From Tetranychus cinnabarinus (lineage: Eukaryota > Arthropoda > Arachnida > Trombidiformes > Tetranychidae): a DNA stretch of 64,000 bases. The notes below the pieces were generated by a model. The model was not told where the DNA came from. It saw nothing but the letters and a program-made list of their open reading frames with translations, and did not search any database. Positions within the stretch are counted from its first letter, which is position 1. Each line of letters begins with the position of its first letter. The position numbers and the translations under genes are program-made. This document shows, in pieces, positions 1 to 11,563 of the stretch. The DNA is taken from the NCBI GenBank assembly GCA_022266195.1, contig WHVY01000002.1, positions 3,611,001 through 3,675,000 on the forward strand. The letters run 5' to 3'.

Positions 1-3000
1 TTAATTGAAAAGCTTTTCAAACATTCACTGACTGATTCCAGACTTCAAACAATGAAAGCCATTCTTTGCTTATGAAAGGGATTTTGACGAATAAAAATGA
101 ATGTCCAAAATGTGAGAAAATTCATCGACAGAATTGCTGCCTTTTTCGATCAACTTGATCCTGGAAACAATTTGTTGATGTTTAATCATTAAATTTAGTT
201 TACACTGAAATGATTAGTTCATCTGATTGCTTATGAGACTTTTTGCTGATGAAAATAACAGTAAATATACTTTCTGTTTTTACCATATAAATTGAACAAC
301 ATTTTGTTAAAGTTAATCTCGTTACCTTGTTCAATTTGGATTGAGCGATTTTTACCTTCAACTTTACCTTTCACTTTTCCCTGTTTCCTAAAATCTCTTC
401 TCTTTCGCATTCTTTTACTTTTCTCTTTCCAATTATAAAGGTGAGAAAAACACGATTCACCGATTATTGTAGGTAAAAATAGTGTTTCAAGCAACTTTCC
501 TCTTCTCTCATTTTTCGGAATTTTTTCAATTCATTATTAATGGAAAAGAAAAAGTTTGCTGCAAACTTTTCTCCTAAGTAGCATATCTTGTTCAACCTTT
601 CAAAAGACTATCAACTTATTCATGTAACAAGTTCATTTAACAAGTAAACTGGAAATGAAAAGCAAATATCATTAGCTTCAAACTATTATCATCATTACAT
701 TTCACTCCCTTCAATGTTGGAAAACATTTCAAATGGATGATGAAAATTTAACGAAAGAACTCGCAACTTTTGAAGTTAATTAACCTGGACAAAATGGGAG
801 AAAGAGATCATCGATATTCGGGTGTTTCTGATCAATGATTAATTCAAGTTAATTACGGAATAAATGAAAAGACAAAAAAAACTGATAAAAATAGGTGTTG
901 ACAGGCTTTTATTTTTTGGGAGGAAAAGGCAAAAGTTGAAGAGATTTACTGATAAACATTAAATAAGTATTGATGCTAATCACGATTCCAGTCATTACTA
1001 ATTTCATCCAACAAATCATTTGTCTAACTTCATTTATTCACTTTTATTATTAGATAATCAACACTCTACTCTCATCATCATCATGATTCTCATTGGAAAA
1101 ACATACACTTTACTTAATCTTATAATCTTCATTTTCATCAAACTTCTCATCATAACCATGAAAAACAGAAACGGCAAAAAGCTCTGAATTGCTTCTTAAA
1201 TGATGCAAATCTTTTTTTTTCATCTCAATTGTGTTAACAATTCTGACATAAATTATAAATGAACATTATGATGAATCAACATCAACTGAACAATTGTCAA
1301 ACTATTGTCTTTTCATTTAGAAATGAGAAATGTTAATTAACGATAAATCTCATCGAAACTCATTCCACTGAAATTGAATTAAATTCTTGGTATTTGACTA
1401 ATTATTTTACTCGATGCTTTTGTTTGCTGAAATGAATGGAAGAAAAATGTAATTCCATTTTCACTTTAACCTCAGGCAGCAGTGAATATGAACAAATGAA
1501 TGAACATTTATCTTTCAAACTTTCATATTAAATCCTAATGAAACTGAAGATTGCTTTGATTTCTTGAAAGAAGAAAAAAAACTAAAGGAATTGTAATTAA
1601 CTGATGAATATCAAGAGAAGGAGAAGAAGAAAAAAATGAATAATCATTTCATGATAATTTTCATTTTTTTTCATCATTTTCAGATTCTCATTGACAATTC
1701 ATTTCCTTTTTCCGTTTCCTTTTGTTTCAACATTATCCATGATTAAGTTTTTCTGAGAAAAGAAGAGTTTCATCAATATTGCGAACTAATCGAGTTTAGA
1801 TGATTAAATTGAAAATGAATTATTCCAGATAAATTGAGTAACAACTGAAACAATCACAAATTGAAGAAGCAAATCCAAATTGAACAGAAAAGGTGAAATC
1901 ACTTTAATCCAAGTTTGGCTTCAACACAAAGTAAAAGTTTAAAGTTGCTTTGTTTGAGTTTTCAATGAAAATGACAAAATAAAAAGTAAACTTAAAATTG
2001 CTTTTTTTATAAAATTTGCTCCCTTTCATCCTGATCATCATTTCGATCATCATTTCTCCCCATTTCCAGAGGCTGCTCAGTCATTTAAAGTTTACAGTCA
2101 ACTATCATCAGAAGATGATATTTTTTAAAGCGCATCTCCATCCCTGAACCAATCCCTGTTTAAGATTAAATTTTACAACATTTCACTTTCCAATAAAAAG
2201 TCACTTTTTATCATTTTTTATTATTATTTCAACCTTTTTCTTTCTATAAAATTGAAACTTTTTTATAGAAAATTTCATTTCTAAAATTCATGCGTTTTTC
2301 AAATTCCAATTTCGATTGGTTGGAATTTTACAAAATTTATGTTCCAAATGTTGACTGGTTAAAGTGGTCATGAAATGAACTATAAAATGGTCTTTCATTG
2401 GGATTCTACTTTTTGTCGTTTAAATTAAATGTTGATCTGATTGATGATTGGATGATAATCATTTGTCAATTGGTTAACATTGGATTGACAATTGGGTTTG
2501 TGTTGTATGATTGAAGGTAAGAGTTGAATTCATCTTTTTAATGGTTTGCTTATTCATTAAAGTAACAGGGTAATTGGAAAAGGAAGGCGAAGAGAAGAAG
2601 AAAAAATGTGAAAAGAATGAAAGAAACCTGAGGGATTCTCAAGGAATTTCAGGAATCATCAAGATGTTCTGAAGATGAGTTGAAAAAAAGAAGAGAAGAG
2701 TAACTTGCTTGGATGACAGAGGATGATGATGATGATATTGATACAAGTGTTTGAAGGAAGATGAAGCAACAGAATCTTTCAATTGTTCCTGTTGCTTCAA
2801 GTTCCCCTCATTATCATGATGTTCATTGGAAAAAAGGGTTTTTCCGTTGATACCTTAGCCCTTAGCAGGGTTAATGATGATTTAATGGTAATAGTTTCCT
2901 TCAGTTTAAATGATGTTAATAGTTAAAGTGTTGCTTCCCATTGTTGATTTGTCACTCAATCTCAATGTTAATACAACATTATCCATGTCTTTTGCAGTAG

Positions 3001-3862
3001 CCTTTTGGTGCTCTGTCAACAATCTTTAAGATGATCATCATGATTATCTCCTTGTTAATAGCATTAATAACAAGGTAACGAGAAAAAAAACGAAAAGGTA
3101 AATTGATAATAATTATGGTAAAAATGGGTTCTTCATCTTATTTGGTCAATGATTCAATGGAAATCATTTTTTGCCTTTTCCTTGCCTCTTCACCACATTA
3201 ATGCTGTTAACTTGCCATTAATGTTCATCTCATCAATTAATAAACACTTTTTATCTTCTTCTTCTTCTTCTAAATAATCATCTTCACTCATCACCTAATG
3301 TTTAAGTAAACAACAGATGAGTTTATTAATTAATGTTAACCATTGGTTGATGTGATCAACATGAGCCTTTCATCAATTTCAATTTTCAACTTTTCTCCTT
3401 TTGTTCAACTCTTTTCTTTTGCTTTTCAATTTTTAAGATCAATTGAAATGCGATTCAATGAAGTCATGAAGGTAATGAAATGGTGAACATTGATCAAGAA
3501 TTTGGATGTTTACCAAAAATTGAAGTTTTGTTTTCGAAGTTTGTTCCAAGAGAAATAGAAGCGAGATTTGGGTTGTTTTTCAGAGATGAGCCTTTCATTC
3601 AATTTTCATGTTTGCCAAAAATAAACCTCATCTTTATCATCCTCATCACTTCCTTTACTCCATTTTTGTTTCACTTTTTTTGCCTCAAAATTTTCAGACT
3701 TTCTTTCCTTCTTCATGTAAATAATGAACAATCTTTTCTGAAACTTAATCACAGTCTATTGTTTTACTTCAGTTACATCGTCCAATTGTTGACTTTTTAC
3801 ATTAGTTAAACTTTTCTTTTCCCTTTTTTTTACTCTGTTTATTTGGTTATTTGGTTAACACA
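1..3862. other. Intergenic DNA, no recognised gene
   Basis: AT-rich DNA with many TCAT/ATGA-type short repeats and dense stop codons in all frames. Open frames at 231-494 (-) and 3480-3809 (+) have phenylalanine/leucine/serine-rich translations typical of random AT-rich sequence, and I see no domain in them. The right end (about 3400-3860) must hold the promoter and 5' UTR of the membrane-protein gene at 3863. I see no tRNA, rRNA or clear transposon ends. Confidence 0.5.
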
Positions 3863-4788
3863 ATGGTTGTTATCAATCCAATGATGTGCCTTTCATTGTT
3901 TCTCTCGTCATTTTACTTGCAAATTGTTTCAGCAAATGAGCTTAAAAATATGTTCAATCATCAGCAACATGATCGAGGTAGGTTCACCTTTTTGCTTCTC
4001 ATCAACATATATCATTCATTGATCATTTTGTACCAGATAATAAGTCAATGTTAAAGCCAAAAGGATTGAAAATGGATTTACATCGATGATGATTATTCAT
4101 TTTAATGGAATGTAATCAGCAAATTGTGATTCAATTTTTGATTTATTGTCTTACTTAAGCTAATAACAAGTGCATTTTAAAAAGCATCCATCAATTACAA
4201 TCAATCATCAATCTCTAATAGCAATTACTTCAATTTTCAATCAACAATTTAATCAAGAGCATGTAACGCCATCTATCGGTTTACCCATTTTCAGTTTACC
4301 GCAAAACAAAAGTCTTCAGTTTTATTGTTTTGTTTGTTTTTGTAATTACTATTATAAATGTAAATCTAAATTGAGATCATTAATTTAACCTTTAATTTTG
4401 TTATTTTTTAGACTTTAATGGTAAAATTGGAATACATTTAGGCTTTGCTAACAGAGTTGTTAGACAGATTGAAAGTGATTCAACAACGAGTTCAGTGTTA
4501 CCAGAAACACCAGAAACACCAGAAACATCGACTACTTTAAAACCAACAATCGATCCAAGTGATGAAGAAGGTGAAGAGATTAATCGTGAAACGACAACTT
4601 TAATACTAGATGAAACTACCGTTAGTCCAGTTAGGACAAAGGCATCGGCGAAAGATGCTTTAGATGAATTCATTGCTGGACCTTTAATTGTTGTTGGAGC
4701 TATTTCGTTGGTTTCCTTGTGCCTGTTTCTTTTGTATGTTTGCAAATACCGTTCAACTGGTTCATCTGGGTTAGATGAATCTGCTTGA
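3863..4788 (+). CDS. Small type I membrane protein with acidic Thr/Glu/Pro stalk
   Basis: Two coding exons, 3863-3977 and 4412-4788, give 163 codons (donor GTAGGT, acceptor TTTTTAG). The product starts with a hydrophobic signal peptide (about residues 1-29, cleavage near VSA). A short basic/polar segment follows, then a stalk rich in Thr, Ser, Glu and Pro with three tandem PET triplets. A single membrane span of about 22 residues begins at GPLIVVG near the C-terminus, and a short cytoplasmic tail follows. Type I topology at the cell surface or in the secretory pathway is inferred from this layout. Polyadenylation-like AATAAA sequences lie just downstream (about 4839 and 4869). I do not recognise a family; short mucin-like proteins diverge quickly. 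The intact phase across the intron and the orderly topology support a real gene. Confidence 0.65.
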
Positions 4789-5784
4789 TTCAAGTTTCCA
4801 GTTTGTTGCATATCTAATTAAAGGCAATTAAATTTATAATAAACACTGAGATGTGTTTACAATACAATAATAAACATTTGATCTCAAAATTTATTTAATA
4901 TCAGGGGTTTCTTTGACCGACTCTAATCAAAAGGTAAATTATTAGTTGATATCTTTATAATCACTTTTATAATTTTATTAGTTGCTGAGAAGTGAAAGCA
5001 AAACGACTCACGACTCAACTTGATGACTCAACTTTAAGTCACCAGCTTTACGAACAACGAGAATATGTTTATTTGGATCGATTCAAAAAGTGATCAGAAA
5101 ACTGGTGATTTGGATCTCGCTAGAGGGAAATGCTAATTGTATAACAATCTTATGCTAATTTATAATGCGAGAATTGAATTCAAGACTTTTATTTCAAAAT
5201 TTGTAATGCTTAACCTTAATTCATTGACATGAGTTTTACAAATACCACAATTGCATTGTTAATAATATTGTTTTACGGTTGTAAAAAGAGACAATCAAAA
5301 CAATCACATTAAAACACAAATTGACACAAATTGACACAAATGGGCAAAACAGATAAAAATTAATTTCTTTCAAATTAAGGCTCTGTTAGTTGCTAAGGAC
5401 ATAAAAACTAAGCCCGTTTGTATTATGAAATAGTTCATCCGATGGACGGTTTTCTGGAAAATCAAGTTCAAATTTGCAATTTCAATCGCCGTTTGCCAAG
5501 CTATAATAGCAAATTTCAATTGGCAACCAGAAAATCCCCTTATTTTGAGGAATCGAATTTTTTGTCTTTTGTGAAACAGAAAAGTTCGATTTTCAGTTAA
5601 ACCGATCGCTTTCTATAATCTTGAGAGTTAGAGAGCTGAAAGTTTTATTTTGTGCATAGAATTGTTGCCTCACATCACGGATCAAATACTTTTATCCATC
5701 AATCAACAGTTCTCACGATTTCGGCCATTAGACTGAAAACTTTGAGTCTCAGTATTTCGCAAATGGCATCATCTACAATCATCA
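4789..5784. other. Convergent intergenic region
   Basis: 3' flank shared by the membrane-protein gene and the FAM21 gene. An open frame at 5418-5600 (+, 60 codons) has no recognisable domain and sits in a stretch with short imperfect inverted repeats (CAAATTT/AAATTTG and TCGAATT/TTCGATT types). It is probably not a gene. The last part (5785-5865) is treated separately because it is homologous to the FAM21 repeat. Confidence 0.45.
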
Positions 5785-5865
5785 TTATTCATCAAGAGGA
5801 ACTTTCATAACTTTCGATTCTTCATCAGCTTTTTCATCTTTTGTATTTTTCACTTTATGGTTTAA
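5785..5865 (-). repeat. FAM21 repeat unit continuing in frame past the stop codon
   Basis: Immediately after the FAM21 stop codon the same frame stays open for 26 more codons before another stop at 5787-5785. The translated residues (motifs HKVKNTK, EKADEESKV, MKVPL) match the linker that follows each LF motif inside the coding region. The annotated stop therefore falls inside a repeat unit rather than at its natural edge. In the intact units the equivalent residues are HNVKN(T/A)KEEK and so on. Confidence 0.75.
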
Positions 5866-8800
5866 TTAGGAATTTGGTCTCCGAATTTTAGCAAAAGCAG
5901 TTGTAAACAAATCATCATCGTCCTCGTCATCATCATCGAGTGTACTGGAAGCAGCATTGACAGCTGATTTAATTTGCTCGGAAGTCTTTGTAGATTGGAT
6001 ATTGAGAGGAACTTTCATAACTTTCGATTCTTCATCAGCTTTTTCTTCTTTTGCATTTTTCACATTATGTCTTATTTTGGGAATCGGTGGACGAACTTTT
6101 GGTGAAACAGTTTTAAACAAATCATCATCGTCCTCGTCATCGTCGTCAGGAAACTTCTTAATTATAGAGGGTGCAATTGATTTATTTTTAATCTCAAAGA
6201 GATCGTCTATTTCATCATCGCTAGTTTCGCTAAACAAATTTTTCTCAGATAAAATATTGTGAGATTGCACTGTAGACTTTTTCACAGCATAATCCTTGCT
6301 AGAGGTTGATGAAGTTGAAGGGGGACGAATTACTGGCGTTTCTCTTTCAAAATCACTCTTAGCACTTGTTGGTTTATTGATCAACATCTTTGAAAATTTA
6401 GATTTGAAGTCATTAAATAAAGAATCATCTGAAGAGTCATCACTTTCTGTTCGAGTGCTGCTGTTTAGCACCGATTTGATTGGCTCGGAAGCATTAGAGG
6501 ATGGAATATTAATTGCAACGTCCATAACTTTCGATTCTCCATCAGCTTTTTCTTCTTTTGTATTTTGCACGTTATGTCTTTTCTTAGGAGTCGGTGGTCG
6601 AACATTTACTGAAACAGTTTTAAACAAATCATCATCGTCCTCGTCACTATCATCGAGTCTACTGGAAGCAGCATTGACAGCTGATTTAATTTGCTCAGAA
6701 GTCTTTATAGATTGAATATCGAGAGGAACTTTCATAACTTTCGATTCTTCGTCAGCTTTTTCTTCATTATTTTTCACATTATGTCTTTTTTTGGGAATCG
6801 GTGGCCGAACTTTCGGTGAAACAGTTTTAAACAAATCATCATCGTCATCGTCGCTATCATCGAGTGTAATGGAAGCCGCATTGAGAGCTGGTTTAATTTG
6901 TTCAGAAGCCTTTATAGATTGAATATCAAGAGGAACTTTCATAACTTTCGATTCTTCATCAGCTTTTTCTTCTTTTGTACTTTTCACATTATGTCTTTTT
7001 TTCGGAGTCGGTGGTCGAACATTTACTGAAACAGTTTTAAACAAATCATCATCGTCTCCGTCATTATCATCGAGTGTAATGGAAGCAGCATTGACAGCTG
7101 ATTTGATTTGCTCAGAGGTCTCTATAGATTGAATATCAAGCGGATCTTTCATGACTTTGGAATTTTCATCTTCTTTTTCTTCTTTAGTATTTTTCACGTT
7201 ATTTCTTATTTTGGGAATCGGTGGGCGAACTTTCGGTGAAGCAGTTGTAAACAAATCATCATCGTCTTCGTCATCGTCGTCAGGAATCTTCTTCACTAGA
7301 GAGGGTGCAATTGATTTATTTTTATTTTCAAAGAAATCGTCCTTTTCATCATCGCTAGTTTCGCTAAACAAATTTTTCTCAGATAAATTATTGTGAGACT
7401 GCACTGTAGATGCTCTCGCAGCATAATCCTTACTTGGGGTTGATGAAGTTGAAGGGGGGCGAATTACTTTCGACACTCTTCTAAAATCACTTTTGTCATT
7501 TGTTGGTTTATTGGTCAAAATCTTTGAAAGCTTTGATTTAAAGTCATTAAATAAAGAATCGTCTGAAGAGTCATCACTTTCTGTTCGAGTGCTGCTGTTT
7601 CGCACCGATTTGATTGGCTCGGAAGCATTAGTGGATGGAATATTATTTGCAACTTCCATAACTTTCGATTCTTCATCAGCTTTTTCTTCTTTAGTATTTT
7701 TCACGTTATGGCTTATTTTTTCAATCGGTGACCCAAATTTTGAAGAGACAGTTGCAAACAAATCATCATCGTCATCTTCATCATCATCAGAAATCTTCTT
7801 CACTAGAGAGGGCGCAATTGATTTATTTTTAATCTCAAAGAGATCGTCCTTTTCATCATCGCTAGTTTCGCTAAACAAATTTTTCTCAGATGAATTATTG
7901 TGAGACTGCACTGTAGATGCTCTCGCAGTAGCATTCTTACTCGAGGTTGATGAAATTGAAGGGGGGCGAATTTCTCGCGAAACTCTTTTGGAATCACTTT
8001 TATCATCCGTTGGCTTATTGGTCAACATCTTTGACAGCTTTGATTTAAAGTCATTAAATAAAGAATCATCCGAAGAGTCATCACTTTCTGCTCGAGCGCT
8101 GCTGTTTCGCACCGATTTGATTGGTTCGGAAGCATTTGAGGATGGTTTTTTAATTGAAACTTTCGTATCTTTCGATTCTTCATCAGCTTTTTCTTCTTTT
8201 GTATTTTGCACGTTATGTCTTATTTTGTCAATCGGTGTCCGAACTTTTGATGAAGCAGTTGTAAACAAATCATCATCGTCTTCGTCATCATCATCAGAAA
8301 ATTCATCCATTAAAGACTCAGGCTTTTTTTCTATGGCCTTGCGTTCAGTTTCAGCCTTCTGTCCACCGGAAAATTTTGAACCGTTAAGAATGCCCACCTC
8401 ATCTTTCCCGGCCAATTTCTTTTCTGTTTGCAGACTTGAAGAGTTTAATGGATAATTTACGATTGAATCATTTATCGTAGTGAACAGATTCTGTTCTTCT
8501 TCATCACTATCTTGGCTTTCTAGTTCACCAGCATCATCAGAAAATTTGTCAGAAGGTTCAGAGTAATATTCGGGATTTGTTTCTGTTGTTTGATTTCCTC
8601 CTTCATTGAATAATGGTTGATTGAAGAATTCTTTGCTCCCGATAATTGAAGGCAAAGGTGTTTTGTTGAATGGATTGTTTTCATATGCTTTTGCAAGAGC
8701 CTCTTTCACGTAATCTTCTTCTTCGTCTGATTCATTCTGTTGTCTAGTCTGTGTACTTGGAAGATCAAATTTTTCATCTATAAACTGTAAGCTGTTTGAA

Positions 8801-9406
8801 ATACATTCATGGATAATTGGCAAGATCTTTTGATCAGGAGAACTCTTGTTATTATCACTTGAATCTGCATTAGGATTCTCTGAAATTTCACCATGTACAT
8901 CGATAGTGTCCTCATCATAGATTCGATTTTCAATGAATTGCGAGTCAGCCAACATTTGAAATTCATTTATGAGATTTTTTACAGCTACAGATTTAACCTA
9001 CAACATAGACAGATAAAGTAGGTAATGTTATCTTCCGCGTCAAAGTTATATGACTAAGTAAAATTACCTCGGATTCCCAATCAATTTCATCAATTTTTTT
9101 GTAGGCGTTTTCACTCTTAGAAACCAAATCAGAACCCAAGTTCTCTATAACCGCTAATAGCTAGTGAAGAAGAAACGTTTAAGAATTAATAATAAAAAGT
9201 AAAATTATCAAAATTCAACTTGAATAATAAGAATTACCTTGACATTATCTCCTAAAGAACGCATATCACTTGATCTCAAATGGTCACTAGTAACAGTTTC
9301 AGCATCATTAAGATAAAAAGGTTGATCAGCGCCAGATGTTGTCTGAAATTTGACAAAAAATCACATTAGTTGAATGAATGAGGGGGCAGAAAAAACTCAC
9401 CTCCAT
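5866..9406 (-). CDS. WASHC2: WASH complex subunit 2 (FAM21) homologue with expanded LF repeats
   Basis: Four exons (9406-9401, 9342-9238, 9160-9068, 8997-5866) give 1112 codons including the stop. FAM21 is the tail subunit of the WASH complex, which promotes actin nucleation on endosomes. Its acidic LF motifs bind retromer (VPS35). The N-terminal region carries the family signature: NEFQMLADSQFIENRIYDE closely resembles the vertebrate FAM21 head helix, followed by a P-IIGSKEFF segment. The rest is an acidic array. Eight copies of a D/E-run followed by LF(T/K/A)T, a basic RPPxPKxRHNV segment and a KEEKADEESK linker alternate with DDSSDDSLFNDFKSK and SEKNLFSETSDDE units. The first coding exon holds only two codons (Met-Glu). 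Human FAM21 is longer (about 1,340 residues) and has about twenty LF motifs. The product here ends abruptly inside a repeat. The gene shares a 267-bp divergent promoter region with the gene at 9674. Confidence 0.88.
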
Positions 9407-9673
9407 GGCCAGGTACAGAATTTGATCCGATCAATTAAACTAGAATAATTAACCTATTAAAACTTATGTCGGGGACTCTTCCAGTCACTGTTTGCAAGAG
9501 TAACCAATGTTTACAAATAAGTCAGCCTTTGCTTCTTTCATATCAGTGAGTATCGATACTCTCATTAGGAATTTTCGATACTATCGCTTAAAAATGTTGT
9601 GCATGTTTTGATTAAAATTTCATGCAATAAGTGTCTTTAGTTTATTTCGCCTGCTTTATTATTGTTTACAATT
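9407..9673. promoter_or_regulatory. Short divergent promoter with DRE-like TATCGATA
   Basis: 267 bp separate the start codons of the FAM21 (-) and mL37-like (+) genes, so both must be driven from here. At 9551-9558 lies the palindrome TATCGATA, identical to the DRE element known from insect housekeeping promoters, and ATACTATCG-like sequence follows near 9578. There is no obvious TATA box at a useful distance from either start. Function in this species is inferred. Confidence 0.5.
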
Positions 9674-11199
9674 ATGAGATTTAATGTAGCTTCCAGGGGT
9701 TTCAAGCATCCAAAATATATATTTGTCCATAAAAAATGGGACAGAGAGCCAAGGTTCAACCCAGGATGGTTTCGACAATGGCGAAGAACATTTTTCTGGA
9801 AAAGTAAGGTTACCGTTGAAGAGATTCCAGTTCCAATCGCGTCTGGATATTCCGCTGTAGACGCAAATGAATTTGTTACTGAGCATCGTGAAAAATGGAT
9901 CTATCCTGAGATTTGGCCTTACGAAAAAAAATATGAAAAAGGTGAGTACAGGGTTTTATTACTGCAAAATCAGTTGAAAGCATTAAATTTTTGCTATCTT
10001 TTCGTTTTGCTCATAGGATCACCCGATGACCCTGCATATAAACCCATAATGGCCCATCATTTCAATAGAAGTACAACCATATATGAAGGCTTCAAAGGAG
10101 CGATGAATTTCTCCAATACTGTTATGGAAGGAGAAGACAATTTACCAAGTTGTATCTCTTCTTTGGAAGATAATATTACCATTGAGGATAAATTTATAAG
10201 TCTGTTAGAAAAGCGATTACAATTTGCTTATGAAGATGATTGTCTCTTGACAAAAACTCGTAAAGTGCGAAAATGGCCAAGGCTTGATATTAAGCCGAGA
10301 TTTGGATTTGGAACTCCAGTGAGTCGAACTGAAGGAAATGTTTTAAATAGTTTTTATGATGTTTCTCAGTTATGGATCAACAAATATCATCATTTAATTG
10401 ATAGACGAAGACTTAATTATCCAACCGTTTTAGTACCTTTTGTTCGAGATAATCAGCTGATAACTTTAGATTTATCATGTGATTTTGTTACATTAGTTCA
10501 AAAATCATCGGACAATTATCTCACTCCAATTTTCAACAAAAGTGAGTGTTATGAAGAACCAAGCAAGACTTTAGATAAAAAGCTGATATCGATACATCCT
10601 TGCAATTGGGAAATTTGTTTCGATAAAACTCATTGGTATTCAACAGATTTTGCGTGGAGTTTACCTCCGAAAGACCAAGTTCACACAATCTATTTAACCG
10701 ATTCCAGATTTAGAATCAAAAAGTTTGTGGATCGTTTTGCGAAAGCAAAGTAAGTTTTAATACATATTTTATTTCCTTATGCAATTATTTTTATTTGACT
10801 TCGCTTTATTTGTCTGTTAGAGCCTTAATGTTTTGCTATGGATATGGTGCTGCGCAATTCCGACTCAAACATGGCAATTGGAATGATCATGAAGACAGGA
10901 TTAATTATCAAATTTTGGAAAAACCAATATTAGTCAACTCGGTTTTTACTAATCTTTCTAAAAACTCAGTTGGGTTTTGCACATTTCAATTGAACACCAC
11001 TGACTTCAACTCTGATGTCAAAAATCAAGTTTGGTTCAACGGACCGTACGAGATCAATGAGAACAAGGAATTGATTCTGAAAAAACTAATCGCTATGAAT
11101 CTTTATGGTCCTTATAATCAACCCACTTTTTTAGTCAACGATAAAACCACAGAGCGTGATAGAGCGGAGCGTAGTGATTTCACCTCTGCAACTCTTTAG
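9674..11199 (+). CDS. mRpL37: Mitochondrial large-subunit ribosomal protein, mL37/mS30 family
   Basis: Three exons (9674-9941, 10017-10749, 10821-11199) give 460 codons with stop. The Met at 9674 is the first ATG. The N-terminus is basic and Trp/Arg-rich, consistent with a mitochondrial targeting segment (motifs RFNPGWFRQW, KWIYPEIWPY). The length fits the mL37/mS30(mL65) family, whose members are 420-460 residues and act as mitoribosome structural proteins. The late segment around ALMFCYGYGAAQFRLKHGNW and the NGPYEI motif look like the C-terminal half of that family. I favour mL37 over mS30, but this is from memory of family patterns and not a search. The first intron (9942-10016) is exactly 75 bp with no in-frame stop, so its retention would keep the frame. 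The final 15 residues (charged, after FLVND) look family-atypical. Confidence 0.6.
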
Positions 11200-11563
11200 A
11201 TACTCTTTAAATTAAAAAATTATCTAATTATGAGAGGTTAAACTGTAAATACACTTTCTTTAAGTTATTAAAACAATTTTAATGGCTTATTAAGTGCAAA
11301 ATTATGAAAATAAAATTCACAAAATCTTATTGTTATAATTTCAATAAGTATTAAGAACTTCCGTGATTATTCTTGATGACCTTTTGTTTAATAGGCAAGG
11401 AAAGGGACGATCCATAGATTTTATTGCACATTTGTCTCATTGAAAATTACTGCATTGATCAATGATCCACCAATTTAAGCTAATTGATTTTACTTAAGCT
11501 TTAATTTATTCAGTTAGCCTTAGCTTTCGTTGAAATTACTGAACTTGGAAATTAGGCGATGTT
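11200..11563. other. Convergent 3' intergenic region
   Basis: 3' flanks of the mL37-like gene (AAAATAAAATTC near 11308 could serve polyadenylation) and of the lipase gene on the other strand. No coding signal is visible. If the lipase uses a possible donor CGG|GTAAGG near 11575, one more short minus-strand exon could lie here, but I could not identify it. Confidence 0.4.

Noticed and set aside
3480..3809. 109-codon plus-strand frame
   Set aside because: Its composition is Phe/Leu/Ile/Ser-rich like translated AT junk. It has no domain, and it sits directly in the likely promoter of the gene at 3863.
4401..4811. 136-codon minus-strand frame
   Set aside because: It is the shadow of exon 2 of the membrane-protein gene; the plus-strand product has coherent topology.
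5957..8455. Plus-strand open frames opposite FAM21 (Ser-rich, SSSSSSS runs)
   Set aside because: They are the reverse complement of the Asp/Glu-rich repeats (GAT/GAC read as ATC/TCA/TCG). They repeat with the same period as the real gene and have no splice context.
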